Assembly: GCF_002163585.1 (NCBI RefSeq)
Contig: NZ_CP015579.1
Location: 248,001-312,000 of the forward strand
Reading direction: 5' to 3'
Length of the DNA: 64,000 bases
Source of the DNA: Tatumella citrea
GTDB lineage: Bacteria > Pseudomonadota > Gammaproteobacteria > Enterobacterales > Enterobacteriaceae
Shown: one piece after another, positions 54,047 through 62,443 of the stretch
Numbering within the stretch: the stretch's first letter is position 1
Layout of the letters: every line of letters starts with the position of its first letter
Program-made: the position numbers and the translations under genes
Notes under the pieces: generated by a model
Told to the model about the DNA's origin: nothing
The model's database searches: none
Seen by the model: only the letters and a program-made list of their open reading frames with translations

Positions 54047-54058
54047 GAAAGCGTTACC
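54047..54058. promoter_or_regulatory. LacI-family-like operator 2
   Basis: GAAAGCGTTACC: nine of 12 bases shared with operator 1, same orientation, two helical turns away. It lies 62 bp upstream of the dehydrogenase operon start. Confidence 0.55.
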
Positions 54059-54119
54059 ACCGCTTGTTTCTTAACAAGTTCATAATAAATACATCGTGAG
54101 CAAATGAGAGTCGTCACTT

Positions 54120-54848
54120 ATGCTTTTGCAAAAAAACACCACGCGCCGCAAATTCCTGCTCGGTTCGCTGATGGCTTTGCCACTCACCGAACTGGTGCTT
54201 AAGGGTCTGACTGCGGCACAGGCAGCCGATATGGCTGCACCTGAACTTACCAGCTATAAACCGGCCTTTTTCACCGCTGACGAATGGCAGTTTATTCTGG
54301 CTGCGACCGACCGCATTATTCCTGCGGGCGGACCGGGTAAAGCCCCGGGCGCGCTGGAAACTAATGTGCCGATATTTATCGACCAGCAACTCCATGATGA
54401 GCATTTCGGTAAGGAAATCTACATGGAAGGGCCGTTTAACCCGCATGCCCCGGCCACTATGGGGTATCAGGTGCCTCTCTATCCACAACAGATTTATCAG
54501 ACCGGTATCCGGCTGACTAATCAGTGGAGCCAGCAAAACCTGCAGAAACCTTTCCATCAGTTATCGGAAGCAGATAAAGACAAGGTGCTGACGGGATTAC
54601 AGAAAAACACTCTCGACTTCGCAGCCCTGGGTGAAAACACCCTGAAGGGCTCGTTGTTCTTCAGTCAGTTGCTCGGAGAAACCAAACACGGTTATCTCGC
54701 CGACCCGATGTATGGCGGCAATAAAGGGATGAAAGCGTGGATTGCGATTGGTTTTCCCGGGGCCCGCGCCAGTTATCTGGAATGGGTAAAACAACATAAT
54801 GTGAAGTATCCCCTCGGGCCGGTCAGCCTGCTGGGCGAGACTGCGTAA
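54120..54848 (+). CDS. gluconate/2-ketogluconate-type dehydrogenase small subunit (subunit 3 family)
   Basis: 242 residues. A twin-arginine signal (TTRRKFLLGSLMALPL) with a processing site after AQA (residue ~37) shows export in the folded state, most likely bound to the flavoprotein subunit, which has no signal of its own. The gluconate_2-dh3 domain is recognised by FFTADEWQFILAATDRIIPAGGPGKAPGALETNVPIFIDQQL and KHGYLADPMYGGNKGMKAWIAIGFPG. First gene of a three-gene operon with the GMC flavoprotein and cytochrome c. The ATG at 54120 has no strong ribosome site. Confidence 0.9.
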   Translation: MLLQKNTTRRKFLLGSLMALPLTELVLKGLTAAQAADMAAPELTSYKPAFFTADEWQFILAATDRIIPAGGPGKAPGALETNVPIFIDQQLHDEHFGKEIYMEGPFNPHAPATMGYQVPLYPQQIYQTGIRLTNQWSQQNLQKPFHQLSEADKDKVLTGLQKNTLDFAALGENTLKGSLFFSQLLGETKHGYLADPMYGGNKGMKAWIAIGFPGARASYLEWVKQHNVKYPLGPVSLLGETA

Positions 54849-54878
54849 TTGCCGTTTTTCTGAATAACAAGGTTTCTT

Positions 54879-56648
54879 ATGGCTCAGATAACTAAGAAAG
54901 AAGTCGACGTCGTGGTTTGCGGATTCGGCTGGGCCGGTTCACTGATGAGTATTGAACTGGCCATGGCAGGACTGACAGTGCGTGCACTGGAAAAAGGTCC
55001 TGAACGTGATTATGAAGCGTTTGCCTATCCTAAACCGGCAGACGAATATGCCTATGCGGTTCGTAACAAGGTGATGACCACCCCCGCAGATTCTGCGGTG
55101 ACCGTGCGTTACACCATGCAGGACACCGCACTGCCAACCCGTAAGTGGGGCGCCTTTGTGCCTGGCGGCGGTGTGGGTGGTGCCGGTATGCACTGGACCG
55201 GTGTGTTACTGCGTCCGACCCCGACCGATATTAAACTCAAAACCTATGCCGATGAGGCCTACAAACCGGGTGTATTACAGGAAGATATGCGGGTGCGTGA
55301 TTTCCCGTTTACCTGGAATGAGATTGAGCCATGGTTTGAAAAATTTGAGCATATCTGCGGATTATCCGGTAACACCGGTAACCTGCGCGGCCAGATAATG
55401 GAAGGCGGAGATCCGTTTGAAGGGCCCCGTGCCAATCCGATGCCATTGCCGGCACTGGAAAATACGCTCAATAACGTGATGTTTGGCGATACCGTGAAAA
55501 AAATGGGTTATCACCCGTTCACCATTCCGTCGGCTGCCGCTTCCCGTGTCTGGACCAACCCTTACGGAAACACTATTGCTCCGTGTAACTATTGCGGTTA
55601 CTGCTCTAAATATCCGTGCCTCAACTACTCCAAAGCCTCACCCCAGACCGCAGTGCTGGATTCACTGAAGCAGATGGATAACTTCTCTTATGAAGTAAAC
55701 GCGGAAGTGTTGAGAGTGGTGCTGCATGATGATAAGAAAACCGCCAAAGGGGTTATCTATATCGATGAGCAGGGTAACGAATGCTTTCAGCCGGCAAAAA
55801 TTGTCATCCTCAGCAGCTTCCAGTTCTATAACGTGCGTCTGATGCTGCTGTCCGGTATTGGCCAGCCTTACAACCCGGTCACCGAAGAAGGGGTAGTCGG
55901 ACGTAACTATGCGTTCCTGAGTAATGGTTCTGCGACTCTGTTTTTCAAAGATAAAAACTTTAACCCGTTTGTCAGCTCCGGACCGACCGGTATGCAGTTC
56001 AACGATATCTCTCCGGGCAACTTCGACGGTCCGGGACTTGGCATTATCGGCGGAGCAAAAATTCAGAGTGCCCAGTCGACCGGAACCCCAATCAGCACCG
56101 CGCTGCCGCCGGGTACTCCCTCCTGGGGAGCGGGCTGGAAAGAGGGGCTGGAAAACTGGTACGGCCATTCAATGAAGGTGGGGATCACCACTTCCTGTAT
56201 GTCGTACCGTGACGTTTACCTGGATCTGGACCCGACCTATAAAGATCGCCACGGTCAGCCATTATTGCGCATGACCTTTAACTGGAAGCACAACGAACTG
56301 CAGTTACAGCAGTACCTGAAAGGCATTGTCGGCAATATCGTCAAAGAGATGAACCCTGACAGTTTCAGCATGAGTTTCCTGCCGATGGGCGCTGACTTTG
56401 ATCTGACCAAGTATGTCTCTACCCATAACGTGGGCGGGGCTATTATGGGCGATGATCCGAAAACATCGGCCCTGAACCGTTACCTGCAAAGCTGGGATGT
56501 TCATAACGTATTTGTGCCGGGAGGTAATGCGTTCCCGCAGAACTTCCAGTCCAACCCGACCAACACTATCGGTGCAATTACGCTGATGGCAGCTAATGCC
56601 ATTAAAGAACAGTATCTGAAAAATCCGGGCCCAATGGTACAGGTGTAA
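54879..56648 (+). CDS. gluconate/2-ketogluconate-type dehydrogenase FAD flavoprotein (GMC family)
   Basis: 589 residues. N-terminal FAD dinucleotide-binding motif VDVVVCGFGWAGSLMSIELAMAGLTV; GMC features continue with FVPGGGVGGAGMHWTGVLLRP, and the C-terminal THNVGGAIMGDDPKTSALNRYLQSWDVHNVFVPGGNAFPQNFQSNPTNTIGAITLMAANAI holds the active-site His/Asn region. A Cys cluster (CNYCGYCSKYPC, ~residues 232-243) is typical of the membrane-bound gluconate/ketogluconate enzymes and is proposed to hold a 3Fe-4S cluster. It oxidises gluconate or 2-ketogluconate in the periplasm; which one cannot be decided from sequence alone. Confidence 0.92.
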   Translation: MAQITKKEVDVVVCGFGWAGSLMSIELAMAGLTVRALEKGPERDYEAFAYPKPADEYAYAVRNKVMTTPADSAVTVRYTMQDTALPTRKWGAFVPGGGVGGAGMHWTGVLLRPTPTDIKLKTYADEAYKPGVLQEDMRVRDFPFTWNEIEPWFEKFEHICGLSGNTGNLRGQIMEGGDPFEGPRANPMPLPALENTLNNVMFGDTVKKMGYHPFTIPSAAASRVWTNPYGNTIAPCNYCGYCSKYPCLNYSKASPQTAVLDSLKQMDNFSYEVNAEVLRVVLHDDKKTAKGVIYIDEQGNECFQPAKIVILSSFQFYNVRLMLLSGIGQPYNPVTEEGVVGRNYAFLSNGSATLFFKDKNFNPFVSSGPTGMQFNDISPGNFDGPGLGIIGGAKIQSAQSTGTPISTALPPGTPSWGAGWKEGLENWYGHSMKVGITTSCMSYRDVYLDLDPTYKDRHGQPLLRMTFNWKHNELQLQQYLKGIVGNIVKEMNPDSFSMSFLPMGADFDLTKYVSTHNVGGAIMGDDPKTSALNRYLQSWDVHNVFVPGGNAFPQNFQSNPTNTIGAITLMAANAIKEQYLKNPGPMVQV

Positions 56649-56652
56649 CATC

Positions 56653-57930
56653 ATGAAAAAGATGACATTTAAGCGCCTGTTACTGGCGAATACTGTAGTT
56701 CTGGCCTGCGGGCTGGCTGGCGCGGTACAGGCGGCCGATGCACCGAATCAGGATCAACTGGTAAAACAGGGTGAATATCTGGCACGGCTGGGAGATTGTA
56801 TGGCTTGCCATACGACCTCCGGGCGGCCTGATTATTCGGGCGGTCTGGCGATAAAATCGGATCTCGGGACTATTTACTCCACCAATATCACCCCGGACAA
56901 ACAGTACGGGATAGGTAATTACACCGAGCAACAGTTTGCCGATGCAGTGCGCAAAGGGGTGCGTCCGGATGGCAGTTTCCTCTATCCGGCCATGCCTTAT
57001 CCGGATTATGCCAAAACCAGTGATGCGGATATTCATGCCCTGTACAGCTACTTTATGCACGGTGTGACCGCCAGCAACAGTCAGCCGCCGCAGACCGACC
57101 TCAGCTTCCCGTTCAGTCAGCGTTGGGGCATGCGTTTCTGGAACATGGTGTTTACCTCCGATAAGCCATTCCAGCCGATTGGCGGAGCTTCAGAGCAGGT
57201 TAACCGTGGGGCTTATATTGTTGAGTCTCTGGGCCACTGTAGCAGCTGCCATACGCCGCGTGGTGTGGCAATGGAAGAGAAAGCGCTGGACAGCAGTGAC
57301 AGCAACTTCCTTTCTGGCGGCAACCTCAATGGCTGGGATGTCCCTTCATTACGGGGTATTGCCCGCTGGAGCCCGGATGAGATTGTCGATTACCTGCAAA
57401 GCGGACGTAACGACAAGGCCGGTGTCGCCGGTGAGATGACCTCGGTCGTGAAAAATTCGACCTCGCACATGACCGATGCCGACCTGCAGGCGATTGCCGC
57501 CTATCTGAAATTCCTTGGTGGCAACCCGCCATTGCAGGCTTATGATCAGCAGAAAAATCAGGCCACTACCGCTAAACTGACCGCGGCGGTGGATCTGACT
57601 GAAGGCCAGACGCTCTACCTGAACAACTGTGGTGCCTGCCATTTTGTTAACGGGCTGGGTGCTGCACGGGCATTCCCACAGTTGGATCAGGCATCGGTTG
57701 TTAATGCCAAAGATCCGCAGGGGCTGATCCATATCATCCTGCAGGGTGCGCAGTTACCGGCAACTGAGAAGTCGCCATCAATGCTGAAAATGCCTGGCTT
57801 CGGACACCGTTTATCTGACGACCAGGTGGCTAAACTGGCAACCTTCGTACGACAGGGCTGGAGTAACGATGCATCGGCAGTGACTGCTGATCAGGTGAAA
57901 AAAGTTCGTGAGGGGCTGGAGCAGCACTAA
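56653..57930 (+). CDS. gluconate/2-ketogluconate-type dehydrogenase cytochrome c subunit (three haems)
   Basis: 425 residues with a Sec signal (cleavage after VQA, residue ~27). Three CxxCH haem-binding motifs are present: CMACH, CSSCH and CGACH, each in a separate c-type domain. It passes electrons from the flavoprotein to ubiquinone and presumably anchors the complex to the inner membrane. It starts four bases after the flavoprotein stop, so it is part of the same operon. A terminator follows. Confidence 0.94.
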   Translation: MKKMTFKRLLLANTVVLACGLAGAVQAADAPNQDQLVKQGEYLARLGDCMACHTTSGRPDYSGGLAIKSDLGTIYSTNITPDKQYGIGNYTEQQFADAVRKGVRPDGSFLYPAMPYPDYAKTSDADIHALYSYFMHGVTASNSQPPQTDLSFPFSQRWGMRFWNMVFTSDKPFQPIGGASEQVNRGAYIVESLGHCSSCHTPRGVAMEEKALDSSDSNFLSGGNLNGWDVPSLRGIARWSPDEIVDYLQSGRNDKAGVAGEMTSVVKNSTSHMTDADLQAIAAYLKFLGGNPPLQAYDQQKNQATTAKLTAAVDLTEGQTLYLNNCGACHFVNGLGAARAFPQLDQASVVNAKDPQGLIHIILQGAQLPATEKSPSMLKMPGFGHRLSDDQVAKLATFVRQGWSNDASAVTADQVKKVREGLEQH

Positions 57931-57949
57931 TTCAGACAAGAGTTAAACT

Positions 57950-57977
57950 AAAAGCCGGGGCACTCCCCGGCTTTTTT
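57950..57977. terminator. bidirectional terminator between the cytochrome gene and marC
   Basis: Stem AAAAGCCGGGG / CCCCGGCTTTT with loop CACT and T6 on the plus strand; serves both convergent genes. Confidence 0.92.
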
Positions 57978-57981
57978 ATGT

Positions 57982-58656
57982 TTATTTCAGATGGGTTGCC
58001 ACATCCAGAACACCGTTAATTACGAACTGAACTCCCATACACACCAGCAGGAAGCCCATCAGACGGGAAATCGCTTCGATACCGCCTTTGCCGACCAGCC
58101 GCATAATGGCGCCGGAACTGCGCAGACACAGCCAGAGAATCACTGCCACTACCAGAAAAGTCAGCACCGGGGCGACATGCAGAACCCACGCCGGGAAATC
58201 GCCGGTTTTCACGGTGGAGGCGGTACTGATAATCATCGCGATGGTGCCGGGACCGGCGGTACTTGGCATGGCAATTGGCACAAAGGCAATATTGACCTGA
58301 GTATCCTGGTGCTCTGCGGCATCGATCTCTTCCTGCTTATGCTGCACTTCCAGGGTATCGTGCAGCTTCTGCACCGGAAACAGCATCCGGAAACCGATAA
58401 AGGCGACGATTAAGCCACCGGCAATCCGCAGCCCGGGAATGGAGATACCGAAGGTATCCAGCACCGCATTCCCCGCGTACCACGCCACCATCATAATCAG
58501 AAAAACGTACACCGAGGCCTGAAATGCCTGACGATTACGCTCGGTAAAATTCATCTCGCCGGATAAGCCGAGGAACAGTGCGACACTGGTCAACGGGTTC
58601 GCCAGCGGCAATAGCACCACCAACCCTAACCCGACAGCCTTGATGAGTTCCTGCAT
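57982..58656 (-). CDS. marC: MarC-family inner-membrane protein
   Basis: 224 residues, strongly similar to E. coli Mar[84 protein letters not shown] and [38 protein letters not shown]. About six membrane helices. Despite its name MarC has no shown role in multiple antibiotic resistance and its function is unknown. The marRAB operon, its usual neighbour, is not in the window. Confidence 0.92.
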   Translation of the reverse strand: MQELIKAVGLGLVVLLPLANPLTSVALFLGLSGEMNFTERNRQAFQASVYVFLIMMVAWYAGNAVLDTFGISIPGLRIAGGLIVAFIGFRMLFPVQKLHDTLEVQHKQEEIDAAEHQDTQVNIAFVPIAMPSTAGPGTIAMIISTASTVKTGDFPAWVLHVAPVLTFLVVAVILWLCLRSSGAIMRLVGKGGIEAISRLMGFLLVCMGVQFVINGVLDVATHLK

Positions 58657-58889
58657 AAAATCCTCAAATTATTCTTAATCCTGTCCGCTGACAATGCCAC
58701 GGACCGGTACGATTAACGACATCAGCAGGCAATTGCCTGTGCGGCGCACAGTATAGTGGTTAGTGAATAACCGACAGGGGCGAAAGTTGCTCCGGCAGCT
58801 AAAGTGTAGCAGTAACAGGAAAAGGGAACATTCCTGCAAGGAATCAGCAGAGAAAGGGAAAGCTTGAAGAAGGAATCAACAGAAGAAGC

Positions 58890-58922
58890 AAAAGTCCGGA
58901 GCCGGTCACAGACCGGCTCCGG
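58890..58922 (-). terminator. rho-independent terminator of yjjA
   Basis: Perfect 12-bp stem CCGGAGCCGGTC / GACCGGCTCCGG with an ACA loop, followed on the minus strand by ACTTTTGCTT. Confidence 0.82.
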
Positions 58923-58931
58923 CGGGGGGAA

Positions 58932-59447
58932 TTACATACCGAGGTATTTTTTACCCTGATCCAGCACCACGTTACAGGCTTTGGTTTTCAGCTTTTCGCC
59001 CATCGGGGTATTGCTCAGGCTTTTCAGACTGATCTGCTGCCCGTTACCGGTATTCAGCAGCCCTGCCAGACCCTGCGCATAACCTGTTTCCTGTTTCTGT
59101 TCTGAGGTATCAGACAGGCCCAGCTTACTTTTCAACTGGTCAGTCACGGAGGTGACGTTGTTTTTCACCAGGTTATTCTCAGCACAATACTGCAGAATCC
59201 CGGTGGCATTGCTCATGCTGTTTGAACTGACAGCCTTATTACCGCCATTCAGCAACCCGGTAATGGAGGACAGCGACAACCCGCCGGTGGAAGCTGAAGA
59301 CTGACCAGAAGTCGCAGAAGAAGAATTCATCAGATCCGACGCGCTGCTACTCAGCTTATCCTGCCAACTGGCCGCGCTGGCCGCTCCACTGATCAGTGCT
59401 GCAACTAAACCCATCGCCAGCAACGGTGTGTGTGTCATTTTTTTCAT
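58932..59447 (-). CDS. yjjA: DUF2501 exported protein YjjA
   Basis: 171 residues from the ATG at 59447 (ATGAGG nine bases in front); the open frame reaches 59480. A signal peptide (cleavage after ASA, residue ~23) precedes a Ser-rich region and the DUF2501 domain: SSITGLLNGGNKAVSSNSMSNATGILQYCAENNLV, YAQGLAGLLNTGNGQQISLKSLSNTPMGEKLKTKACNVVLDQGKKYL. Two Cys in the mature part could form a disulphide. Periplasmic, function unknown. Confidence 0.87.
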   Translation of the reverse strand: MKKMTHTPLLAMGLVAALISGAASAASWQDKLSSSASDLMNSSSATSGQSSASTGGLSLSSITGLLNGGNKAVSSNSMSNATGILQYCAENNLVKNNVTSVTDQLKSKLGLSDTSEQKQETGYAQGLAGLLNTGNGQQISLKSLSNTPMGEKLKTKACNVVLDQGKKYLGM

Positions 59448-59592
59448 TAAAACAGCCTCATCCAGGTTATTTTTTTGCACAGCTCAATATTTTAGTCCCT
59501 AACCCCCGCCGTTAGTTCCTTTTTTCCCGCCCCCATCCCACGAATCGGAACACTCCGACCCCCTCTGCCACACAGAATGTGTAGTTGCGCTG

Positions 59593-59641
59593 CAACAGCC
59601 AACAGCCAACAGCCAACAGCCAACAGCCAACAGCCAACAGC
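59593..59641. repeat. tandem heptamer CAACAGC, seven copies
   Basis: Seven perfect copies (59593-59641) plus a partial eighth. First of three adjacent short tandem arrays. Confidence 0.97.
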
Positions 59642-59679
59642 CAACAAAAGGCTAAGGGCAAAAGGCTCAAACCCGAGAC

Positions 59680-59707
59680 CCGAAAACCGAAAACCGAAAA
59701 CCGAAAA
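59680..59707. repeat. tandem heptamer CCGAAAA, four copies
   Basis: Four perfect copies; imperfect relatives (CCCGAGA) precede them. Second of three adjacent arrays. Confidence 0.95.
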
Positions 59708-59710
59708 CCC

Positions 59711-59782
59711 AAGGGCAAGGGCAAGGGCAAGGGCAAGGGCAAGGGCAAGGGCAAGGGCAAGGGCAAGGGCAAGGGCAAGGGC
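59711..59782. repeat. tandem hexamer AAGGGC, twelve copies
   Basis: Twelve perfect copies (72 bp). Because the unit is a multiple of three, open frames through it read Gly-Lys, Arg-Ala or Pro-Leu repeats; none has a ribosome site or homology, so no gene is called. Confidence 0.97.
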
Positions 59783-59879
59783 AAGGAAGCCCTGATGAGG
59801 CAGTTTAAACTCAGCGAAGGGCGGAACGCGGTGAATGCTTGTTTTTTCGGCAGTTAACCGACAACTTCACGGATTCACC

Positions 59880-59907
59880 TTGCACCCGTCACGACTCAGG
59901 GTATAAT
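59880..59907 (+). promoter_or_regulatory. leuX promoter
   Basis: TTGCAC (59880-59885), a 16-bp spacer and a perfect TATAAT (59902-59907), 28 bp before the tRNA. Confidence 0.85.
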
Positions 59908-59934
59908 CCCGTTGTTTTCCGCATACCCTTCAGT

Positions 59935-60019
59935 GCCGAAGTGGCGAAATCGGTAGACGCAGTTGATTCAAAATCAACCGTAGAAATACGTGCCGGTTCG
60001 AGTCCGGCCTTCGGCACCA
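59935..60019 (+). tRNA. leuX: tRNA-Leu (anticodon CAA)
   Basis: 85 bases, encoded CCA end. The acceptor stem pairs GCCGAAG with CTTCGGC; the anticodon arm GTTGA-TTCAAAA-TCAAC puts CAA at 59969-59971; a long variable arm typical of tRNA-Leu follows, and the T-arm is GGTTCGAGTCC. As far as I can recall it is the same as E. coli leuX. leuX is a well-known integration site, and a P4-type integrase gene begins 190 bp downstream. Confidence 0.97.
60001..60019. other. probable left attachment site of the integrated element
   Basis: P4-family integrases use the 3' end of a tRNA gene as the crossover core. By position the last ~19 bases of leuX should be attL. No second copy (attR) is found up to base 64000, so the element continues beyond the window. 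Confidence 0.6.
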
Positions 60020-60208
60020 TACAAAGCTTTTTTTAAGTCTACTAACGTCTACTTTAGTCCATAAAAACATTAAGTTAAGCAGGTATCTGGCTTTTCTTAG
60101 TCTGTTCACGTCTACTCAGTTTCTTGAACATATACCAACCGATGATGGTATAACTGATGGTATTCTCGGTTCGATTGATTTTGGTACCAACACTGGAGGT
60201 ATCAACTG

Positions 60209-60782
60209 ATGGCTCTCACCGATATCAAAGTTAGGACTACCAAGCCCTCCGACAAACCTTTCAAACTCACAGATGGGCAGGGTATACACCTGCTGATCAA
60301 CCCCAATGGTTCAAAATACTGGCGACTCCAATACCGTTTCGATGGCAAACAGAAAGTTTTAGCATTGGGTGTTTATCCAATGGTCTCTCTTGGTGAAGCT
60401 CGCAGGAAACGAGATGAGGCTAAAAAGTTGGTATCTGATGGTATCGACCCTTCCGAGAAGAAAAAGGCAGACAAGATCGAGCAGAGCGAAGCTCTTACTT
60501 TTGAATCTGTTGCTAGGGACTGGCATAAGGCTTGTAAAAGGAAATGGTCAGATTCCCATAGCGAGAGAGTTCTAAAAAGCATGGAAGATGGTCTCTTTAC
60601 TGCTATTGGTAAAAGAAAAATATCCGAGCTTAATACCAGAGATCTTATTGCCCCTATCAAGGCTGTTGAAGCTTCTGGGCGACTGGAAGTTGCTTCCCGC
60701 CTACAGCAAAGAACAACGGCAGTGATGCGATATGCTGTCCAGAACGGGCTGATAGATTACAACCCTGCTCAAGAGATGGCAG
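60209..60782 (+). pseudogene. P4-type tyrosine recombinase (integrase), truncated by an IS element
   Basis: The N-terminal half of a P4-type integrase: DUF4102 arm-binding domain (MALTDIKVRTTKPSDKPFKLTDGQGIHLLINPNGSKYWRL) and core-binding SAM-like domain to LIDYNPAQEMA (residue ~190). The catalytic domain with the RHRY tetrad is missing, as the family is ~400 residues. The native frame is broken at 60783 by the IS3-family end; the TAA at 60785-60787 is supplied by the IS. The remaining half is not found on the other side of the IS, so DNA has been lost. The element cannot excise by this gene. Confidence 0.92.
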
Positions 60783-60798
60783 TGTAAGCATACCTGTT

Positions 60799-61101
60799 TT
60801 AGTTCCAGACACTTTTTGAGGTTTCCGGTTTTTCAGCCATCAACCGGTATTCTTCCGGTGTCAGGTTATTCAGGGATTCATGAGGTCGTTCGCTGTTATA
60901 TTCCTCCAGCCACCGTTCTGTGATCTCCCGTACTTCATTCAGTGTTCTGAACAGATAAAAATCCAGTATTTCAGTCCTGTATGTCCGGTTAAATCGTTCA
61001 ATAAAAGCATTCTGAGTGGGTTTTCCCGGCTGAATGAACTCCAGCTGTACATCATGATCTTCAGCCCACTGGGACAGTGTCAGTGAGATAAATTCCGGCC
61101 C
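60799..61101 (-). pseudogene. IS3-family transposase orfB, C-terminal fragment
   Basis: The minus strand reads GPEFISLTLSQWAEDHDVQLEFIQPGKPTQNAFIERFNRTYRTEILDF...ERPHESLNNLTPEEYR to a TAA at 60799-60801, the last ~100 residues of the DDE transposase with its final Glu (NAFIERFNR). Homology stops at the Gly-Pro-Glu codons (61101), where the codons for the second Asp should be, and foreign DNA begins. Confidence 0.88.
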
Positions 61102-61192
61102 GTGATACCTATTGAGTGCATCCAGCTAGCGTTTAAGTCAGCTATTTTCTACAACTTGTAATGTCCGTGTCTGTCACAAGTGGAGAAAATCA

Positions 61193-61858
61193 ATGAACAC
61201 TTTAGTTAGTAACATCGGTGTGTCGGGGACTCTGATTGCCCTGGATATCGCTAAAAAACATCACGATGCAAAAATTCGGCACCCGGATGGACGAACATCC
61301 TACCTGCGTATTGAAAATACCCTGGAAGGGTTCAACCGACTGCTTGCGCTCACCGCTTCACCCCATGAAGATATTATCGCTGCATTTGAACCTACAGCTG
61401 ATTATCACCGTAACATCGCATGGTGGTTACATAAGCAGGGAGTTCAGTGCCATCTTGTTTCCTCTGTCAGATGTGCGCGAGCTCGTGAGATGCTGTTCAG
61501 GACCTGGGATAAAAATGATCGCAAAGATGCCAGTGTCATTATGTATTTGCTCGAACAAGGATTATCTTCACCATTTTATGATCTTCTGGCGAATGGCATT
61601 ATCGATATACAGGAGATATCAAACACATACCATCAGGTTACTCTGGCACGAACACGATGTCTGAACAGCCTGGTTAACCACTATCTGACCCTTTATTTTC
61701 CCGAAGCTGAGCAGTTTCTGCATATGTCCCGGGCAGAGTGGTTCTGCCAGTTTTTACTTCAATTCCCTACACCGTCTTGTATCACGTCACTTAACCGGGA
61801 TGTGTTTGTAAAACAGTCATGGGATATTGTTGGGCGGAAACAGTCCCTCAGTGTCTGA
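61193..61858 (+). pseudogene. IS110-family transposase, C-terminally truncated
   Basis: 221 residues against about 340-400 in the family. The RuvC-like DEDD domain is recognisable: Asp of LIALDIAKKHHDA, Glu of AAFEPTADYHRN, and Asp/Asp of DKNDRKDASV. The C-terminal transposase_20 domain with its catalytic Ser is missing; the frame runs into IS3 DNA at about 61850 and stops at 61858. It lies in opposite orientation to the IS3 genes. The bridge RNA used by such enzymes comes from non-coding ends that are short or lost here. Confidence 0.85.
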
Positions 61859-62128
61859 AATTCAGTTTCAGCAGGCAGTAAATCCGGTGAACCCGCTTAT
61901 GGTTCCAGACATGGCCCTGCCGGCGAATGACCTGAAAAAGCTTCTTAAAACCGTATCGCGGATAGCGCTCAGCGAGTTCTTTGAGGGCTTCAATGACAAC
62001 GCGTCATTACGCCGTGTATCCGGTTTGTAGAAAAATACCGTCCTGCTCAGTGATAATGTCCTGTAAGCCTTACGTGTGCTCATTGTAAACTGCGAAATCA
62101 GATAACGGGCGAGCTCACGCTTTATCAC
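61857..62128 (-). pseudogene. IS3-family transposase orfB, N-terminal fragment with frameshift
   Basis: The frame begins KRELARYLISQFTMSTRKAYRTLSLSRTVFFYKPDTRR, the usual orfB N-terminus. At about 61997 one base is missing; afterwards the expected EALKELAERYPRYGFKKLFQV and KLNF run in another frame as far as 61857, where the IS110 segment begins. Relative to a complete copy some 110 residues between this and the C-terminal fragment are absent. Confidence 0.85.
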
Positions 62129-62133
62129 TGGTT

Positions 62134-62400
62134 TTAAAGCTTTTTTTCGATGACGTCTTTCAGTGCACGGTTCTCAAGACTCAGATCAGCGAACATCTGC
62201 TTAAGACGCCGGTTCTCGTCTTCCAGGTCTTTGATTTTGCGGATATCAGAAGCTTCCATTCCGCCATATTTCGCTTTCCAGTTGTAATAGCTGGCTTCTG
62301 AAATAGCGGCCTCGCGGCAGACATCCTTCACTGTTCGGCCGGCTTCAACAGACTTCAGAACGGCGATAATCTGGTGTTCAGTAAACCGGGCTTTACGCAT
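62134..62400 (-). CDS. IS3-family transposase orfA
   Basis: 88 residues, apparently intact: HTH_8-type domain (MRKARFTEHQIIAVLKSVEAGRTVKDVCREAAISEASYYNWKAKYGGM), then a leucine-zipper coiled-coil (KIKDLEDENRRLKQMFADLSLENRALKDVIEKK). In the complete element OrfA and OrfB are joined by programmed -1 frameshifting; here OrfB is broken, so only OrfA can be made. AAGGAGATC is in front of the ATG. Confidence 0.93.
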   Translation of the reverse strand: MRKARFTEHQIIAVLKSVEAGRTVKDVCREAAISEASYYNWKAKYGGMEASDIRKIKDLEDENRRLKQMFADLSLENRALKDVIEKKL

Positions 62401-62443
62401 AGCGATCTCCTTCAGGAAACATATTCAGTATGTCGGAAGATCT

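Larger units (their letters stand above)
53720..54119. other. intergenic region upstream of the dehydrogenase operon
   Basis: 400 bp. It holds a minus-strand terminator-like hairpin (53927-53960) with no gene leading into it, an AT-rich stretch, and tandem LacI-family-like operators at 54027 and 54047. The promoter of the dehydrogenase operon should overlap the operators; TTGTAA (54006-54011) is a possible -35. Confidence 0.6.

Noticed and set aside
59593..59782. Possible CRISPR array
   Set aside because: The units are 6-7 bp with no spacers and no cas genes nearby; they are simple tandem repeats.
59512..59857. Open frames coding for Gly-Lys, Arg-Ala, Pro-Leu and SQQPTAN repeats
   Set aside because: They are by-products of the three short tandem arrays; no ribosome site, no homology, and frames are open on both strands for the same trivial reason.
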